A DNA stretch of 64,000 nt from Streptomyces diastatochromogenes (GCA_026913215.1 JAPTYK010000001.1:6014001-6078000), one strand, 5' to 3'; counted from the first letter of the stretch, positions 39,929 through 50,014 are shown. Numbers and translations: made by a program. Notes: generated by a model from the sequence alone, not told the origin.

Positions 39929-40399
39929 ATGCGGACGGTGACACGGGGCATGCATCCCCGTGAGCCTGTTCGACGCGACCTGTGGGTGGGGGATATGGCC
40001 GGGGAGGCACGACAGCCGACTCAACTGCTCAGAAAGGTGGGATGCGCGGATCTCACCGCGGTGCCGGAGGTGCGACACGCCCTGCGTGAACTGCTGCGGA
40101 AGTGGGGCGGACCGGGCGCCTCCGACGTGGCCGAACTGCTCACCAGCGAGCTGGTGACGAACGCCCTGGTCCACACCGAGCACGGGGCCGTCGTGACCGC
40201 GACGGTCGTCCCGGAGCAGCTGAGGGTCGAGGTCCGTGACTTCGTGCCCGGACTCAAGCGGCCGCCCGTACCGCCCGCCGACGACGGTACGCACGGCCGG
40301 GGACTCGTCCTCGTCCAGGAGCTCGCCGACTCCTGGGGCGTCGAGGACCACGGGGTGGGCAAGGTGGTGTGGTTCGAACTGAACGGCGGGGCCGCCTGA
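39929..40399 (+). CDS. RsbW-like ATP-binding protein (HATPase_c anti-sigma type)
   Basis: Up to 156 residues. The GHKL fold is visible as VPEVRHALRELLRKWG, then LLTSELVTNALVHT (N-box with Asn), VEVRDFVPG (D-x-G region) and HGRGLVLVQELAD (G2 box). Such single-domain ATPases are abundant in Streptomyces as anti-sigma or regulatory kinases. The start is uncertain: ATG at 39929, 39950 or 39995 are all in frame and none has a convincing SD. The stop codon lies in the loop of a terminator hairpin. Confidence 0.85.
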   Translation: MRTVTRGMHPREPVRRDLWVGDMAGEARQPTQLLRKVGCADLTAVPEVRHALRELLRKWGGPGASDVAELLTSELVTNALVHTEHGAVVTATVVPEQLRVEVRDFVPGLKRPPVPPADDGTHGRGLVLVQELADSWGVEDHGVGKVVWFELNGGAA

Positions 40400-40413
40400 G
40401 GGCGGCCCCGCCG
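40384..40413 (+). terminator. 13-bp perfect terminator with the stop codon in its loop
   Basis: CGGCGGGGCCGCC (40384-40396), loop TGAG containing the TGA stop of the ATPase gene, and GGCGGCCCCGCCG (40401-40413), followed by GTTT. It may also serve the convergent DUF2637 gene that ends at 40435. Confidence 0.85.
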
Positions 40414-40434
40414 GTTTCCTTCGGATTCCCCCGC

Positions 40435-41545
40435 TCAGCCGAACTGCTGCTCCAGATCCTTGAGCTTGCGCTCCAGGGAGTCGAGGCGGGGCAGCGCCTG
40501 GGTGTCGTCCTCGGCGGTGAGGTCCACCGTCCGGGACTCGCCGGGGCGGGGCTCATCGCCCCTCACGGCTTGCAGGGAGGGCCGGGGTCGAAGCGGCAGC
40601 TGTCCGGGGTCCGCTATGGCGGGCTCCGCGACGGCGGCCTGCACGGCGGCCGTCGCGGAGCCCGCACCACTGCCCGAACCGGGGCCCTGGCGGCGCCGGA
40701 AGCGCCGCCCAGTGCCGCCATCTCGACCTGGCGTCCGCCGCCGCGCCGAGCCCGAAGGCACGGTGCTGACGGTTGATCGCCTTGAGTCTCGCCCGGTCCA
40801 GCTTCACCTGGTCGCGCCGGCGGAGCCGGTTCTGCTCCTTCTCCCGCCGGTCCTCGCGCACCTCGTCGACCGCCTCGTCCAGGGTCCGCACGCCCTCCAG
40901 GAGCATCAGCGACCAGGCCGCGAAGGTCTCCCGGGGCGCCCTCAGCCACCGCACGATGCGGATCTGCGGCAGCGGGCGGGGCACCAGGCCCTGCTCGCGC
41001 AGCGCGGCCCTGCGGGTCTGCTTCAGCGCCCGGTCGAAGAGCACCGCCGCCGAGAGGGACATGCCCGCGAAGAAGTGCGGGGCCCCGTCGTGACCCATGC
41101 CGCGCGGTGCGTGGACCCAGTTGAACCAGGCCGCCGCGCCCGCGAACAGCCAGACGAGCAGGCGCGAGCCGAGGGCCGCGTCGCCGTGGCTGGCCTCGCG
41201 GACCGCGAGCACCGAACAGAACATGGCCGCGCCGTCGAGGCCGAAGGGGACGAGGTACTCCCAGCCCCCGGCGAGGTTCAGGTTCTGCCGGCCGAAGCCC
41301 ACGAGGCCGTGGAAGGACAGTGCCGCCGCGACGGCCGCGCAGAGGAAGAGCAGCCCGTACGAGGCGAATCCGTAGACCGCCTCCTTGCGTCTGCGGCGCT
41401 CCTCGCTGCGTTCCCAGGAGTCGTCGGCCGCGGTCTGGTCACCGGCGCGCTTCCCGCGCGCGAGCACCGCCACCGCCGTCAGGACTCCGGCCACCATCAC
41501 GCCGCCCGGAAGCAGCCAGTCCAGCGATATGTCGGTCAGTCTCAT
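40435..41545 (-). CDS. DUF2637 membrane protein
   Basis: About 370 residues. N-terminal half: MRLTDISLDWLLPGGVMVAGVLTAVAVLARG, then YGLLFLCAAVAAALSFHGLVGFG, EYLVPFGLDGAAMFCSVLAVREA, LLVWLFAGAAAWFNWVHAP and FFAGMSLSAAVLFD, the DUF2637 core (DGxA motif). Then come a coiled, highly charged stretch (EDRREKEQNRLRRRDQVKLDR) and a C-terminal low-complexity region ending DSLERKLKDLEQQFG. At least one base is missing near 40730. Related proteins are linked to conjugative plasmid spread (Spd), but this copy is chromosomal and its role is unknown. Confidence 0.82.
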
Positions 41546-41748
41546 GCGGTGTCCCTTGCATCGCAGTAGGGCGTTTGGCGGCCCATACTGGCCGACCCCG
41601 TGGGGCGCTCAAGGGGTTTCCGGGCAAGAGCACGCCATCGGGGTCGCGGGGCATACGAATAGGTGCGATCTGGTCGAACTCACATGCGGGGGAAGGGGGG
41701 TGAGTTCGAGGGGTGTCACTCGTACGGGTGGCGTAATCCCCCCGGGGC

Positions 41749-42610
41749 TCAGGCGGTCGCGGCCAGCCGTCGGACGCGCTCGGCGTCACAGGTGCGCGGA
41801 CAGGTGAGGCAGGTGTCCTCGGGGCGCAGCGTGTAGAAGAAGCAGCAGGCGGCCCGGTCGCGGGTGGTGTGCGGGTGCCGTCCGGCCCCTCGGAGCCGGG
41901 CAGTTCGCGGAAGGCCGCCCCGCCCGCGTACGGCGTGGACGGCCCGGCGGCGCCGGGCAGGAGCAGCGCCAGCTCGGCCCTCGCCCGCCGCTCCTCGCCG
42001 AGCAGGGCCGCGATGTACCAGAGGCCCTCGACGATCTCGTCCGTCGCCATCCCCACAGGGCCCGGCGGCCGCGCCGCATCCGGGGCCCGAAGCCGCCGAG
42101 GACGGCCTCGAAGTGCTCGGCGAGCGAGGCGCGCACCTCGGCCCGCAGGGCCTCCTCGCCGCCGACGACCCGGGCGCCGGGCAGGGCCGCCGCGGGTCGT
42201 CCGGCAGACAGGCGAACTCCTCCACCCGGACCGCCAGTCGGCCGGCCGCGCGATGGAAGGCCACGTTCCGGACGGGCAGACGGGGCACCCGGCGGTCCAG
42301 GAACCACGGGACGGTGACGAGGAGGCAGGCGGGCCAGGCGTACCGGTGCAGTCCCAGGCTCGCGACGACGTCGGGGCGGCGCGGGCGCCGTGGTCCCGGA
42401 GCACCTGGGCGTCGTCCTGGGCGAGGAAGGCGTCGAGCGCGGGGCCGCCGGCCGCCAGTGCCTCCGCGCCCACCCAGCCCGCGCCGTCCGGCAGCCGCTC
42501 GCCCCGGGCTGGTTCCTCTATCCGCAGGCCGGGGAAGACCTCGGCGAGCCGGGCGTAGGAAGCCGCGACGGGCGAGGCGAGGGGGCGGGCAACAGGGCGG
42601 GGACGGTCAT
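41749..42610 (-). CDS. Ferric-siderophore reductase-like (2Fe-2S) protein
   Basis: About 285 residues. The C-terminus DRAACCFFYTLRPEDTCLTCPRTC has the C-C-x10-C-x2-C pattern that binds the unusual [2Fe-2S] cluster of FhuF-type ferric reductases. The body carries RLAEVFPGLRIEEPARGERLPDGAGWV and GEERRARAELALLLPGA. The ATG at 42610 (MTVPALLP) is repaired by one missing C at about 42580; other losses are near 42383, 42190, 42060 and 41878. An iron box 25 nt upstream implies iron-repressed expression. Confidence 0.8.
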
Positions 42611-42635
42611 GCGGACCACCGAATCGCGAGCGTTG

Positions 42636-42654
42636 GCAGGTTAGCCTTACCTTA
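42636..42654 (-). promoter_or_regulatory. DmdR/IdeR-type iron box
   Basis: The plus strand reads GCAGGTTAGCCTTACCTTA. Its complement, TAAGGTAAGGCTAACCTGC, matches about 15 of 19 positions of the DtxR/IdeR consensus TTAGGTTAGGCTAACCTAA. It lies 26-44 nt upstream of the reductase start, where it would block the promoter under iron-replete conditions. Confidence 0.8.
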
Positions 42655-42784
42655 CCCGATTTGAGGTGGCCTCCCACCTGCGGAGGCGGCCCGTATGCCC
42701 CGGATGTCGGTCCGTTCGCCTATGGTGCACAGAGGACCCGGGCGACGCGAGCCGAGCCCGGCACGAGGCCGCAGGAGGACCCGG

Positions 42785-43594
42785 GTGGAGCAGGGCGCAG
42801 CGTGCGAGCGGGCGACGGACCGACCGTCCCCGCCCTCCGTCGACGCCACGGGCCCGCTCGGCGCGTCCGCACGCGTACCGGAACAGCAGACCCGCGCGAT
42901 GGAACCGCCCGGGCCGCGGAGACCGCCCGGGGCGAACACACCCACGGCGAGCCGGCCGCCCCGCGCCCCGCGCCGTGCACCGGCACTCCGTTCGCGGACA
43001 GATCCTCGAAGCCCTGCGGACGGCCCTGGTCGGCGGCGAGCTCCGCCCCGGCGAGGTCTACTCCGCCCCCGCGCTCGGCGAGCGCTTCGGCGTCTCCGCC
43101 ACCCCCGTCCGCGAGGCCATGCAGCGCCTCGCCGTCGAAGGAGCGGTCGAGGTCGTGCCGAACCGCGGCTTCCGGGTCACCGAGCGCACCCCCCGGGAAC
43201 TCGCCGAGCTCGCCGAGGTCCGCGCGCTCATCGAGGTCCCCGTGATGCTGCGGCTGGCCCGCACGGTCCCCGCCGCCCGCTGGGCCGAACTCCGGCCGCT
43301 CGCCGAGGCGACCGCCACCGCCGCCGCCCGAGGCGACCGCGCCCACTACGCCGAGGCCGACCGGGCCTTCCACCGGGCCGTCCTCTCCTCGCCGGGAACG
43401 AGCAGCTGCTCGCCGTCGCCGACGACCTCCACCGCCGCTCCCAGTGGCCCCTCATCAGCGCCCCCGCCCTCCGCCACGGCGACCTCGTCGCCGACGCCGC
43501 CGAGCACACCGCCCTGCTCGCCGCCCTGATCGCCCAGGACCTGACCGTCGTCCAGACCCTCGTACGGGAGCACTTCGCCGGATCGGACTGCTAG
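42785..43594 (+). CDS. GntR-family (FCD) transcriptional regulator
   Basis: About 270 residues. GTG at 42785 (VEQGAACER) is followed by a disordered N-terminus, then the GntR winged helix VRGQILEALRTALVGGELRPGEVYSAPALGERFGVSATPVREAMQRLAVEGAVEVVPNRGF in broken frames and the FCD effector domain (ELAELAEVRALIEVPVMLRLAR, HYAEADRAFHRAVL), ending LVREHFAGSDC. Bases are missing in the first 200 nt and at about 43400 (CTCGCCGGGAACGAG). The effector is unknown. Confidence 0.85.
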   Translation: MEQGAACERATDRPSPPSVDATGPLGASARVPEQQTRAMEPPGPRRPPGANTPTASRPPRAPRRAPALRSRTDPRSPADGPGRRRAPPRRGLLRPRARRALRRLRHPRPRGHAAPRRRRSGRGRAEPRLPGHRAHPPGTRRARRGPRAHRGPRDAAAGPHGPRRPLGRTPAARRGDRHRRRPRRPRPLRRGRPGLPPGRPLLAGNEQLLAVADDLHRRSQWPLISAPALRHGDLVADAAEHTALLAALIAQDLTVVQTLVREHFAGSDC

Positions 43595-43625
43595 GGCCCT
43601 CCCCCCGGGGCGCGCCGGGTTCGCG

Positions 43626-45383
43626 GTGTCCGGCCCGACCGACACGGCACCCCCCGGGCCCCGGGCGACTAAGGTCGGAGGCGTCAGCCGCTCGCACCGC
43701 GTCGCCCGTGAGGTGTCCCATGCCGTCCGCGCCCCGTCCCCGGCATGGGACGGTACGGAAGCCGAGGCCAGCGAGCTGCTCGGCTGGCTCACCGATCCCG
43801 AGGCGCCCCGGCTCTGCCTGGTCACCGGCGCCCCGGGCAGCGGCAAGACGGCCCTCCTCGGCTGGCTCGCCGCGTACGGCCCGCGCTCCGGCCGCTCCCG
43901 CCGCCGGGCGCACCGGATGCTCGTCCCGCTCGCCGGGCAGAGCGCGCTCGGCGTGGCCTGGACGATCGCCGACCGCCTCGGCGTCGTCGCCCGCTCGCCC
44001 GGCGACCTCGTCCACGCCCTGGCCACCACCGAGGCGCGGCCCGCCGCCGGACCGTCCTCCTGCTCACCGATCTGCACGCCGCCGCCGAACCCGCCGCGCT
44101 CACCCGGCTCATCGCCGAGCTCGCCGGGGTCGGGAGGGTCCGCCTCGTCGTCGAGGCCCGGAGCGGCACCCGGCCCCCGCCGTCCTGCGCGCCGAGCGCC
44201 GGGTCACCGTCGTCGACCTCGACGGCGAGCCCGAGACCCCGGCGGCCCTGTCGCGGAGCCGGCCCCGGCGCTGCCCGACCTCTCCGACCCGGCGGCCGTC
44301 TGCACGGCCGACCCGCTGCTCGTCACCACCGCGTACGTCACCGGCGCCGCCCTCGCCGGAGTGCCGGGCACCCTCGACGGACCCGAGCCCTCCGCCCGGC
44401 CCGGCGAGGGCACCGCCGACGAGCACGGCGGGCTCCGTACCGCCTGGATGCGCGCCGGACAGTCGCTCTGCCGCGAACAGGACCCGACGGAACGGGCGTT
44501 GGTCCTCCTCGCCGCGCTCGGCGACGGCGCCGACCCCGGCTGCGCCCCGCGCTCGCCGAGCTCGCGGCGGGCGCGCCCTGGCGGGTGCGGTGGGCCCGGC
44601 ACCGCGGCGACCTGAACCCGCCCTGGCCGGGCCCGGTCGCCGTGCTCGGCGCGGCGGGCGGCCCCTGGAGGGACCCTCCTCGTCGGCGACCCCACCGGCA
44701 CCGTACGGCTGCTCCACGAGACCGACGCGAGCCCCGCCGGGCGCCTGGCGCACGCCGTGCCCGGCCGGATCACCGCGCTCGCGCCCGCGCCGGACGGCAC
44801 GGTGCTGCTCCTGGACGACCGGGGCCGGCTGCACGCCGTACGGGGAACGGCGCCCCGGCCCCGTACCTGGAGCGGCTCACCGAGGCGGTCTCGGCGACCC
44901 TGGCCCGTCACCCGGGCACGGCCCTCGCGGCGATCGCGGGCTCGGTGGTGGTGGGGGACCGGCTGGGCTCCGTCCACGCCTTCGGCCTGACGGGCCTTCA
45001 CCAGTCGGCCTCGCACAGCGGCCGGGTCACGGCCGTCGCGGCGGTCGAGTCCGAGACCCCCTTCGTCTGCTCCGGCGGCGCCGACGGGAGCGTCCGGCTC
45101 TGGACCCCCGGCCGTGACACGCACTCCGAGCCCCTCGCCGAACGCCCCTCGTCGGTCGTCTCCTGCACGCGACCGAGACCCCGCACGGGCCGCTGGTCGC
45201 CGCGGCCTGGGCCGACGGCCTCGTCGAACTCCACCGCCCGGAGGGCGGCCCGACGCTCTCCTTCCGCCCGGGCCCCCGGTCCGCGCGGTCGCGGTCACCG
45301 GCGCCGGCTCCCTGCTCGTCGGCACCGACGACAGCCTGGTGTGCCTCGCCCCGAGGGTCCCGAGTCATCCCAGAGAGAGGTGA
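43626..45383 (+). CDS. P-loop ATPase with C-terminal WD40-like repeats
   Basis: About 580 residues. The Walker A is CLVTGAPGSGKTALLGWLAAYG, then VLLLTDLHAAAEPAALTRLIAELAG (Walker B-like), a helical middle (LCREQDPTERALVLLAALGDGADPG) and repeated beta-propeller blades such as TLLVGDPTGTVRLLHE, VVVGDRLGSVHAF and FVCSGGADGSVRLWTPGRD. The architecture recalls STAND-type NTPases with sensing propellers. At least six bases are missing, so domain borders are approximate. GTG at 43626 is the chosen start. Function unknown; signalling is the family expectation. Confidence 0.72.
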
Positions 45384-45416
45384 CGAGGTGTCACCAGGCG
45401 TTCATGCGAGGGGAGT

Positions 45417-46142
45417 TCAGGTCGCCGGCCGGGGGGTCAGCTGGGCCGACAGCCAGGTCGGCACCCCGCCCAGGAGCTGGAAGAGGCGCCGCGCCTCGGC
45501 GCGCAGGCGGCCCGCCTCCGGTTCGGTCTCCGTGGTCGCCAGGGCCGTCAGTGCCGGGGCCGTGCCGACCAGATAGCCCAGCTCCTCGCGGATCCGCAGG
45601 GACTCCGCGAAACCGTGCCGCGCCTCCGCCAACTCCCCTTCGCGCAGGGCGAGTCCGGCGAGGTGCCGCCAGGTGAAGGAGAGCAGGAGCGAGTCCCCCT
45701 GCGCTGTCGCCCCGGCGTGCGCCCTGCGGTACGCGGCGCGGGCCGCCTGCGGGGAGTCGCCGAGGTTCTGGGCGATGAGCCCGCGCCGGAAGTCCAGGAG
45801 CGGCCGGCGGCTGCCGGAAGGGGCGATCAGGGCCGCCGCCCGGCCCAGCGCCATCCGTGCCTCGTCGGCCCGGTCGCGTACGCCCAACAGCGTGGAGGCG
45901 TAGGCGAGATAGCCGCGTTCGCAGGCCGCCGCGCCGCGTTCCTCGTCGGTGCCGGCCACCGCCTCGGCCGCCCGGAGCGCCTCCTCGGCGTCGGCCCAGC
46001 CCTCTTCGGTGTAGAGGCAGCGCTCGATCAGCAGCGCGGCCCGTTCGAGTGCGGCCGCCGGTTCGGACGCGTGCGGCGCGAGCAGCGCCGCCGCGTCCGT
46101 CCAGCAACCTCGGGAGCGGAGACGCCATATGGCGGTCTCCAC
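45417..46142 (-). CDS. Tetratricopeptide-repeat protein
   Basis: 241 residues, intact. GTG at 46142 (VETAIWRLRSRGCW) has AAGGAG 6 nt upstream; the longer in-frame extension lacks an SD. Alpha-helical pairs repeat every 34 or so residues: ERAALLIERCLYTEEGWADAEEAL, RRGLIAQNLGDSPQAARAAYRRAH, WRHLAGLALREGELAEARHGFAESLRIREELG, a TPR pattern. No enzymatic motif. It may be a scaffold for the neighbouring ATPase, but the genes converge so this is only proximity. Confidence 0.8.
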   Translation of the reverse strand: METAIWRLRSRGCWTDAAALLAPHASEPAAALERAALLIERCLYTEEGWADAEEALRAAEAVAGTDEERGAAACERGYLAYASTLLGVRDRADEARMALGRAAALIAPSGSRRPLLDFRRGLIAQNLGDSPQAARAAYRRAHAGATAQGDSLLLSFTWRHLAGLALREGELAEARHGFAESLRIREELGYLVGTAPALTALATTETEPEAGRLRAEARRLFQLLGGVPTWLSAQLTPRPAT

Positions 46143-46543
46143 GGGTGTCTCCTTGCCGTAGGCGAGGGACGGATCTTCGCCACCCTTGATTCGGAACCAG
46201 ACATGGCGGTATCCGCCACATTGCCCTCCCCGAGCGCGCCATCGAGCTGTTGAGTAGGACGGCATCTCAGCACGAACGGCAGTACCCGGCCAAGGGGTCG
46301 GGTGAAAAATTTCACAAACTCGAGCCGGGGTGGAGCGCACCGCCCCGACCCGGTCCGGCCGCCCGCGGATCGCCGTCCGGCCCGTGATCAAGCCGGTGAT
46401 CAGGCCCGGACCCGGTCCGCGTGACCCGACGCCGAAGGCCCGCCGAGGGCCGGACGCCGCTCCTCCGGACTCGCCCGAAAGAGTGAAGCGCCGGGGCCCC
46501 GGGCGGGCCGGGAACGTGCGGAGCGGCCGCCGCGCGCGCCCGC
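46143..46543. other. 401-nt gap upstream of the TPR gene
   Basis: No gene is supported. It holds TGGCGG-TAT-CCGCCA at 46204-46218 (perfect 6-bp dyad, 62 nt upstream of the TPR start), a CRP-like site at 46301-46316, and GGCC-CG-TGATCA / TGATCA-GGCC at 46379-46406, which may terminate the PucR transcript or mark another operator. Confidence 0.5.
46301..46316. promoter_or_regulatory. CRP/FNR-like palindrome
   Basis: The minus strand reads TGTGAAATTTTTCACC, one mismatch from TGTGA-N6-TCACA, in a rare AT-rich patch of this GC-rich window. It is 160 nt upstream of the TPR gene start. Confidence 0.45.
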
Positions 46544-48232
46544 TCAGCTCATCCGCAGCGCCAGGAAGAAGTCGAGCTTGTCCTCCAGGCGGGAGAGGTC
46601 GCGGCCGGTGAGCTGCTCGATCCGGCCCACCCGGTAGCGCAGCGTGTTCACGTGCAGGTGGAGGCGGGTCGCGCAGCGGGTCCAGGAGCCGTCGCAGTCG
46701 AGGAACGCCTCCAGGGTCGGGATGAGCTCCGCCCGGTGCCGGCGGTCGTAGTCGCGCAGCGGGTCGAGCAGCCGGGCCGTGAAGGCGCGGCGGACGTCGT
46801 CGGGCACGAACGGCAGCAGCAGCACGTGCGAGGCCAGCTCGTGGTGCCCGGCGGCGCAGACCCGGCCCGGACGGGCGGCGGCCACCCGGCGGGCGTGCCG
46901 GGCCTCCTCAGGGCCCCGCGCAGGCCCTCCGCCGAGTGCACGGCCGCGCTGACGCCCAGCGTGAGGCGCCCGTCGTCGGCGAGCCCGCCGACAGCGGCGC
47001 CCGTACGGCGGCGAGCAGCGCGTCCGCGTGCAGGCCCAGGGCGGGGCCGGGCCCTCGTCCTCGCTCTCCGGCAGCGGGCCCGCGGCCAGCGGCACCAGGG
47101 CGATGGCCTCGTCGCCGCTGTGCGCGACCGCGATCCGGTCGGCCGACTCGGCGCCGACGGTCGCCGGGTCGACGAGGATCTCCTCCAGGAGCGCCTGCGC
47201 GACCGGCCCGCCGTCCACGGGGTCTGGCCCGCCTCCTGCTCCCACTCCACGCGGGCGACCACGACCTGCCAGTGCGGGGCCGTGCCGAGGCCGGGCAGCA
47301 GCACCGGGGCGGCGACCCGCAGCCGGGCCGCGATCTCGGCGGGCGCGGCGCCCGTCTGCACCAGCTCCAGGACCTCCTGGGCGAGCCGGCGCCGCACCGT
47401 GCGGGCCGCGTCGCGCCGGTCCCGCTCGACGGCGATCAGCTGGGTGACGCCCTGGAGCAGGTCGAGCCGGGCGGCGGGCCAGTCCCCGGCGTCCGCCTCG
47501 ACGGCGAGCAGCCAGTCCGACAGGACCGTCTCGCGCACGTCCCGGGAGGCGGGCGCGGCGCCCCGGCCGGTGTTGCGGATCGGGAAGAGCGAGTACGTGG
47601 CCCCGGCGACGCCCAGCCGGTGCGGGCCGCGCCGGCCGGTCCGGGTGGCGGCCAGGTGCTCACCGGCCAGGGTGGCGGCGAGCCCGGCCTCCAGGGCTCT
47701 CCCGCGCCCGCGATCTGGCGGCCGGTGGGGAGAGGACCCAGGCCCGCAGGTCCAGGTCGGAGCCCAGGAGGTCGAGGACGACCTCGGGTCCGCCGCCGGC
47801 CGGCCCGGAGGTCATGAGCCTCCTGTGGCGGTCGACGACGGCCGCCAGGTCGCCGGCCCGCTCGCCCGAGACCTGTCGAACAACGTGCTCGGTGATCGTC
47901 GCGAACGCAACGGACTCGTTCACTGCGAACAGCGGGAGCCGGTGGCGCAAACACGCCGCTACGAGATCGTCGGGGACGGGACCGAGCTCGGCCTCGCCCG
48001 CGGCCAGGGCGGCCACCCCGGCCGAGGCCAGGATCCGGACGAAGGGCTCGCTGTCGGCGGGCTCCGCCCGCCAGGCGAGGCCGGTGAGCACCAGTTCGCC
48101 GCCGGACAGGTACCGGCTGGGGTCCTTGAGGTCCGTGGTCATCACGCCTCGGACGGTCCGGTCCAGCTCGTCCTCGCCGCCGAGCAGGCGCAGCCCGAGC
48201 GCGTCGTTCTCCAGCAGTGCGCGCAGCCGCAT
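46544..48232 (-). CDS. PucR-family transcriptional regulator of purine catabolism
   Basis: About 565 residues. The N-terminal PUCR domain (MRLRALLENDALGLRLLGGEDELDRTVRGVMTTDL and onward) is followed by a middle GGDEF-like region, and the C-terminal HTH is LHLHVNTLRYRVGRIEQLTGRDLSRLEDKLDFFLAL. Bases are missing at about 47700, 47220, 47050, 46985 and 46910. It is divergent from the xanthine dehydrogenase genes; PucR of Bacillus subtilis controls the same type of genes, so it most likely regulates this cluster. ATG at 48232. Confidence 0.88.
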
Positions 48233-48536
48233 CGTGTCGCCGCCGTTCCTTCGTTCGGTGATGGTGAAAGTGTCGCGTTGTCGACGGTGGCGTGGTGCCA
48301 CCGTTCCCAGGGGGAAACGGTGAGGTTTCCGTTCTCCCGCTTTCGTTCGAATCTACAAGACGACGACGGGCACCAGCCAACTCCTTCATGTTTTCGGTGA
48401 CTGCACCCCGGAGGGCGTGGCTTGTGTACTAGGCCACACACCGCGTGAACAGCACATGAACACGTCGAGGGCCGGCCGTCCCCCCGGACCCACAGCTCGA
48501 CCCCCGAACACCAGAATCACTTAGAAGAGAGCCACC
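48233..48536. promoter_or_regulatory. Divergent pucR / xdh promoter region
   Basis: 304 nt without a gene. It contains CGGTGGC-GTGGT-GCCACCG (48285-48303, 7-bp stem) and further dyads such as TGTG-N8-CACA near 48433-48448. Both promoters and a PucR operator should be here, but I cannot assign the exact site. Confidence 0.5.
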
Positions 48537-49425
48537 ATGGACTTCCTTCGCCCCGCCAGCTGGGAGGAGGCGCTCGCCGCCAAGGCCGAGCACCCCACGG
48601 CCGTGCCCATCGCCGGTGGTACCGACGTCATGGTCGAGATCAACTTCGACCACCGGCGCCCCGAGTACCTCCTGGACCTGAACCGCATCGAACTGCTGCG
48701 CGAGTGGGAGGTCGGCGAGGACGACGTACGCCTCGGCGCCTCCGTCCCGTACACGCAGATCATGGAGAACCTGCGCACGGAACTCCCCGGTCTGGCCCTG
48801 GCCTCGCACACGGTCGCCTCCCCGCAGATCCGCAACCGCGGTGGCGTCGGCGGCAACCTCGGCACCGCGTCGCCCGCCGGTGACGCCCACCCGGCCCTGC
48901 TCGCCGCGGGCGCCGAGGTCGAGGTCGAGTCCGTGCGCGGCAGCCGCCTCATCCCGATCGACGAGTTCTACACGGGCGTGAAGCGCAACGCGCTCCAGCC
49001 CGACGAGCTCATCAAGACCGTCCACGTCAAGAAGGCGGACGGCCCCAGCAGTACTCAAGGTCGGCACCCGCAACGCGATGGTCATCGCGGTCTGCGCCTT
49101 CGGCCTGGCCCTGCACCCGGAGACCCGGACCGTGCGCACCGGCATCGGCTCCGCCGCGCCGACCCCGATCCGCGCCAAGGAGGCCGAGGCCTTCCTGAAC
49201 GCGGCTCTGGAGGAGGGCGGCTTCTGGGACAACGGCAAGATCATCACCCCGTCGGTCGCCAAGCAGTTCGCCGACCTCTGCTCGGCCGCCGCCAACCCGA
49301 TCGACGACGTCCGGGGCACCGCCAAGTACCGGCGTCACGCCGTCGGCATCATGGCTCGCCGCCAGCTCGGCTGGACGTGGGAGCAGTACCGCGGCGCGGG
49401 CCGCACGCTTGAGGGAGCTGCATAA
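48537..49425 (+). CDS. Xanthine dehydrogenase FAD-binding subunit
   Basis: About 296 residues. MDFLRPASWEEALAAKAEHPTAVPIAGGTDVMVE contains the FAD pyrophosphate loop (AGGTD), and IRNRGGVGGNLGTASPAGDAHPALLA is the second FAD motif typical of CoxM/XdhB-type subunits. Two C residues are missing at 49045-49056 (CCCCCAG and TCCAAG), which lose the frame before KVGTRNAMVIAVCAFGLAL. The stop is 2 nt before the iron-sulfur subunit. It is the first gene of a purine-oxidation operon facing PucR. Confidence 0.92.
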
Positions 49426-49427
49426 CC

Positions 49428-50012
49428 ATGCGCGTCAATTTCACGGTCAACGGTCGTCCGCAGGAAGCCGACGACGTCTGGGAGGGCGAGTCCCTCCTCT
49501 ACGTTCTGCGTGAGCGCCTAGGTCTGCCCGGCTCCAAGAACGCCTGCGAGCAGGGCGAGTGCGGTTCCTGCACCGTCCGTCTCGACGGGGTGCCGGTCTG
49601 TTCGTGTCTGGTCGCCGCCGGCCAGGTCGAGGGCCGCGAGGTCGTCACCGTCGAGGGTCTGGCGGACTACGCCAAGCAGCGCGAGGAGCACGCCGGCTGC
49701 GCGAGCGGCGCCTGCGGCACCTCCATCGACGAGGCCAAGCGCTGGGAGGCCAAGCCCCAGGACTCGCAGACCGGCGAGGGTGTCGAACTCTCCCCGATCC
49801 AGCAGGCGTTCATCGACGCCGGCGCCGTCCAGTGCGGCTTCTGCACCCCCGGCCTGCTCGTCGCGGCCGACGAGATGCTGGAGCGCAACCCGTCCCCGAC
49901 GGACGCGGACATCCGCGAGGCGCTCTCCGGCAACCTCTGCCGCTGCACCGGTTACGAGAAGATCCTCGACGCGGTCCGCCTCGCGGCCGCCCGTCAGGGA
50001 GAGGCGGTCTGA
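49428..50012 (+). CDS. Xanthine dehydrogenase (2Fe-2S) subunit
   Basis: Intact 194 residues. The plant-type ferredoxin motif CEQGECGSCTVRLDG at about 40-54 with a further Cys (VCSC) binds the first [2Fe-2S] cluster. CGFCTPG and NLCRCTGY bind the second, as in the xanthine oxidase family. A short insertion CASGACGTSIDEAKRWEAK between the domains is extra and Cys-containing. It starts 2 nt after the FAD subunit and ends 2 nt before the molybdenum subunit, indicating tight coupling. Confidence 0.95.
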   Translation: MRVNFTVNGRPQEADDVWEGESLLYVLRERLGLPGSKNACEQGECGSCTVRLDGVPVCSCLVAAGQVEGREVVTVEGLADYAKQREEHAGCASGACGTSIDEAKRWEAKPQDSQTGEGVELSPIQQAFIDAGAVQCGFCTPGLLVAADEMLERNPSPTDADIREALSGNLCRCTGYEKILDAVRLAAARQGEAV

Positions 50013-50014
50013 CC

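Noticed and set aside
37861..39951. A 696-codon open frame antisense to poxB
   Set aside because: Shadow of an intact, well-conserved gene.
40435..41545. DUF2637 gene as sign of an integrated conjugative plasmid
   Set aside because: No integrase, tra genes or att repeats are nearby; DUF2637 proteins are common on Streptomyces chromosomes.
46143..46391. N-terminal extension of the TPR protein by 83 codons
   Set aside because: The GTG at 46142 has a perfect AAGGAG; the extension covers an AT-rich regulatory stretch with palindromes.
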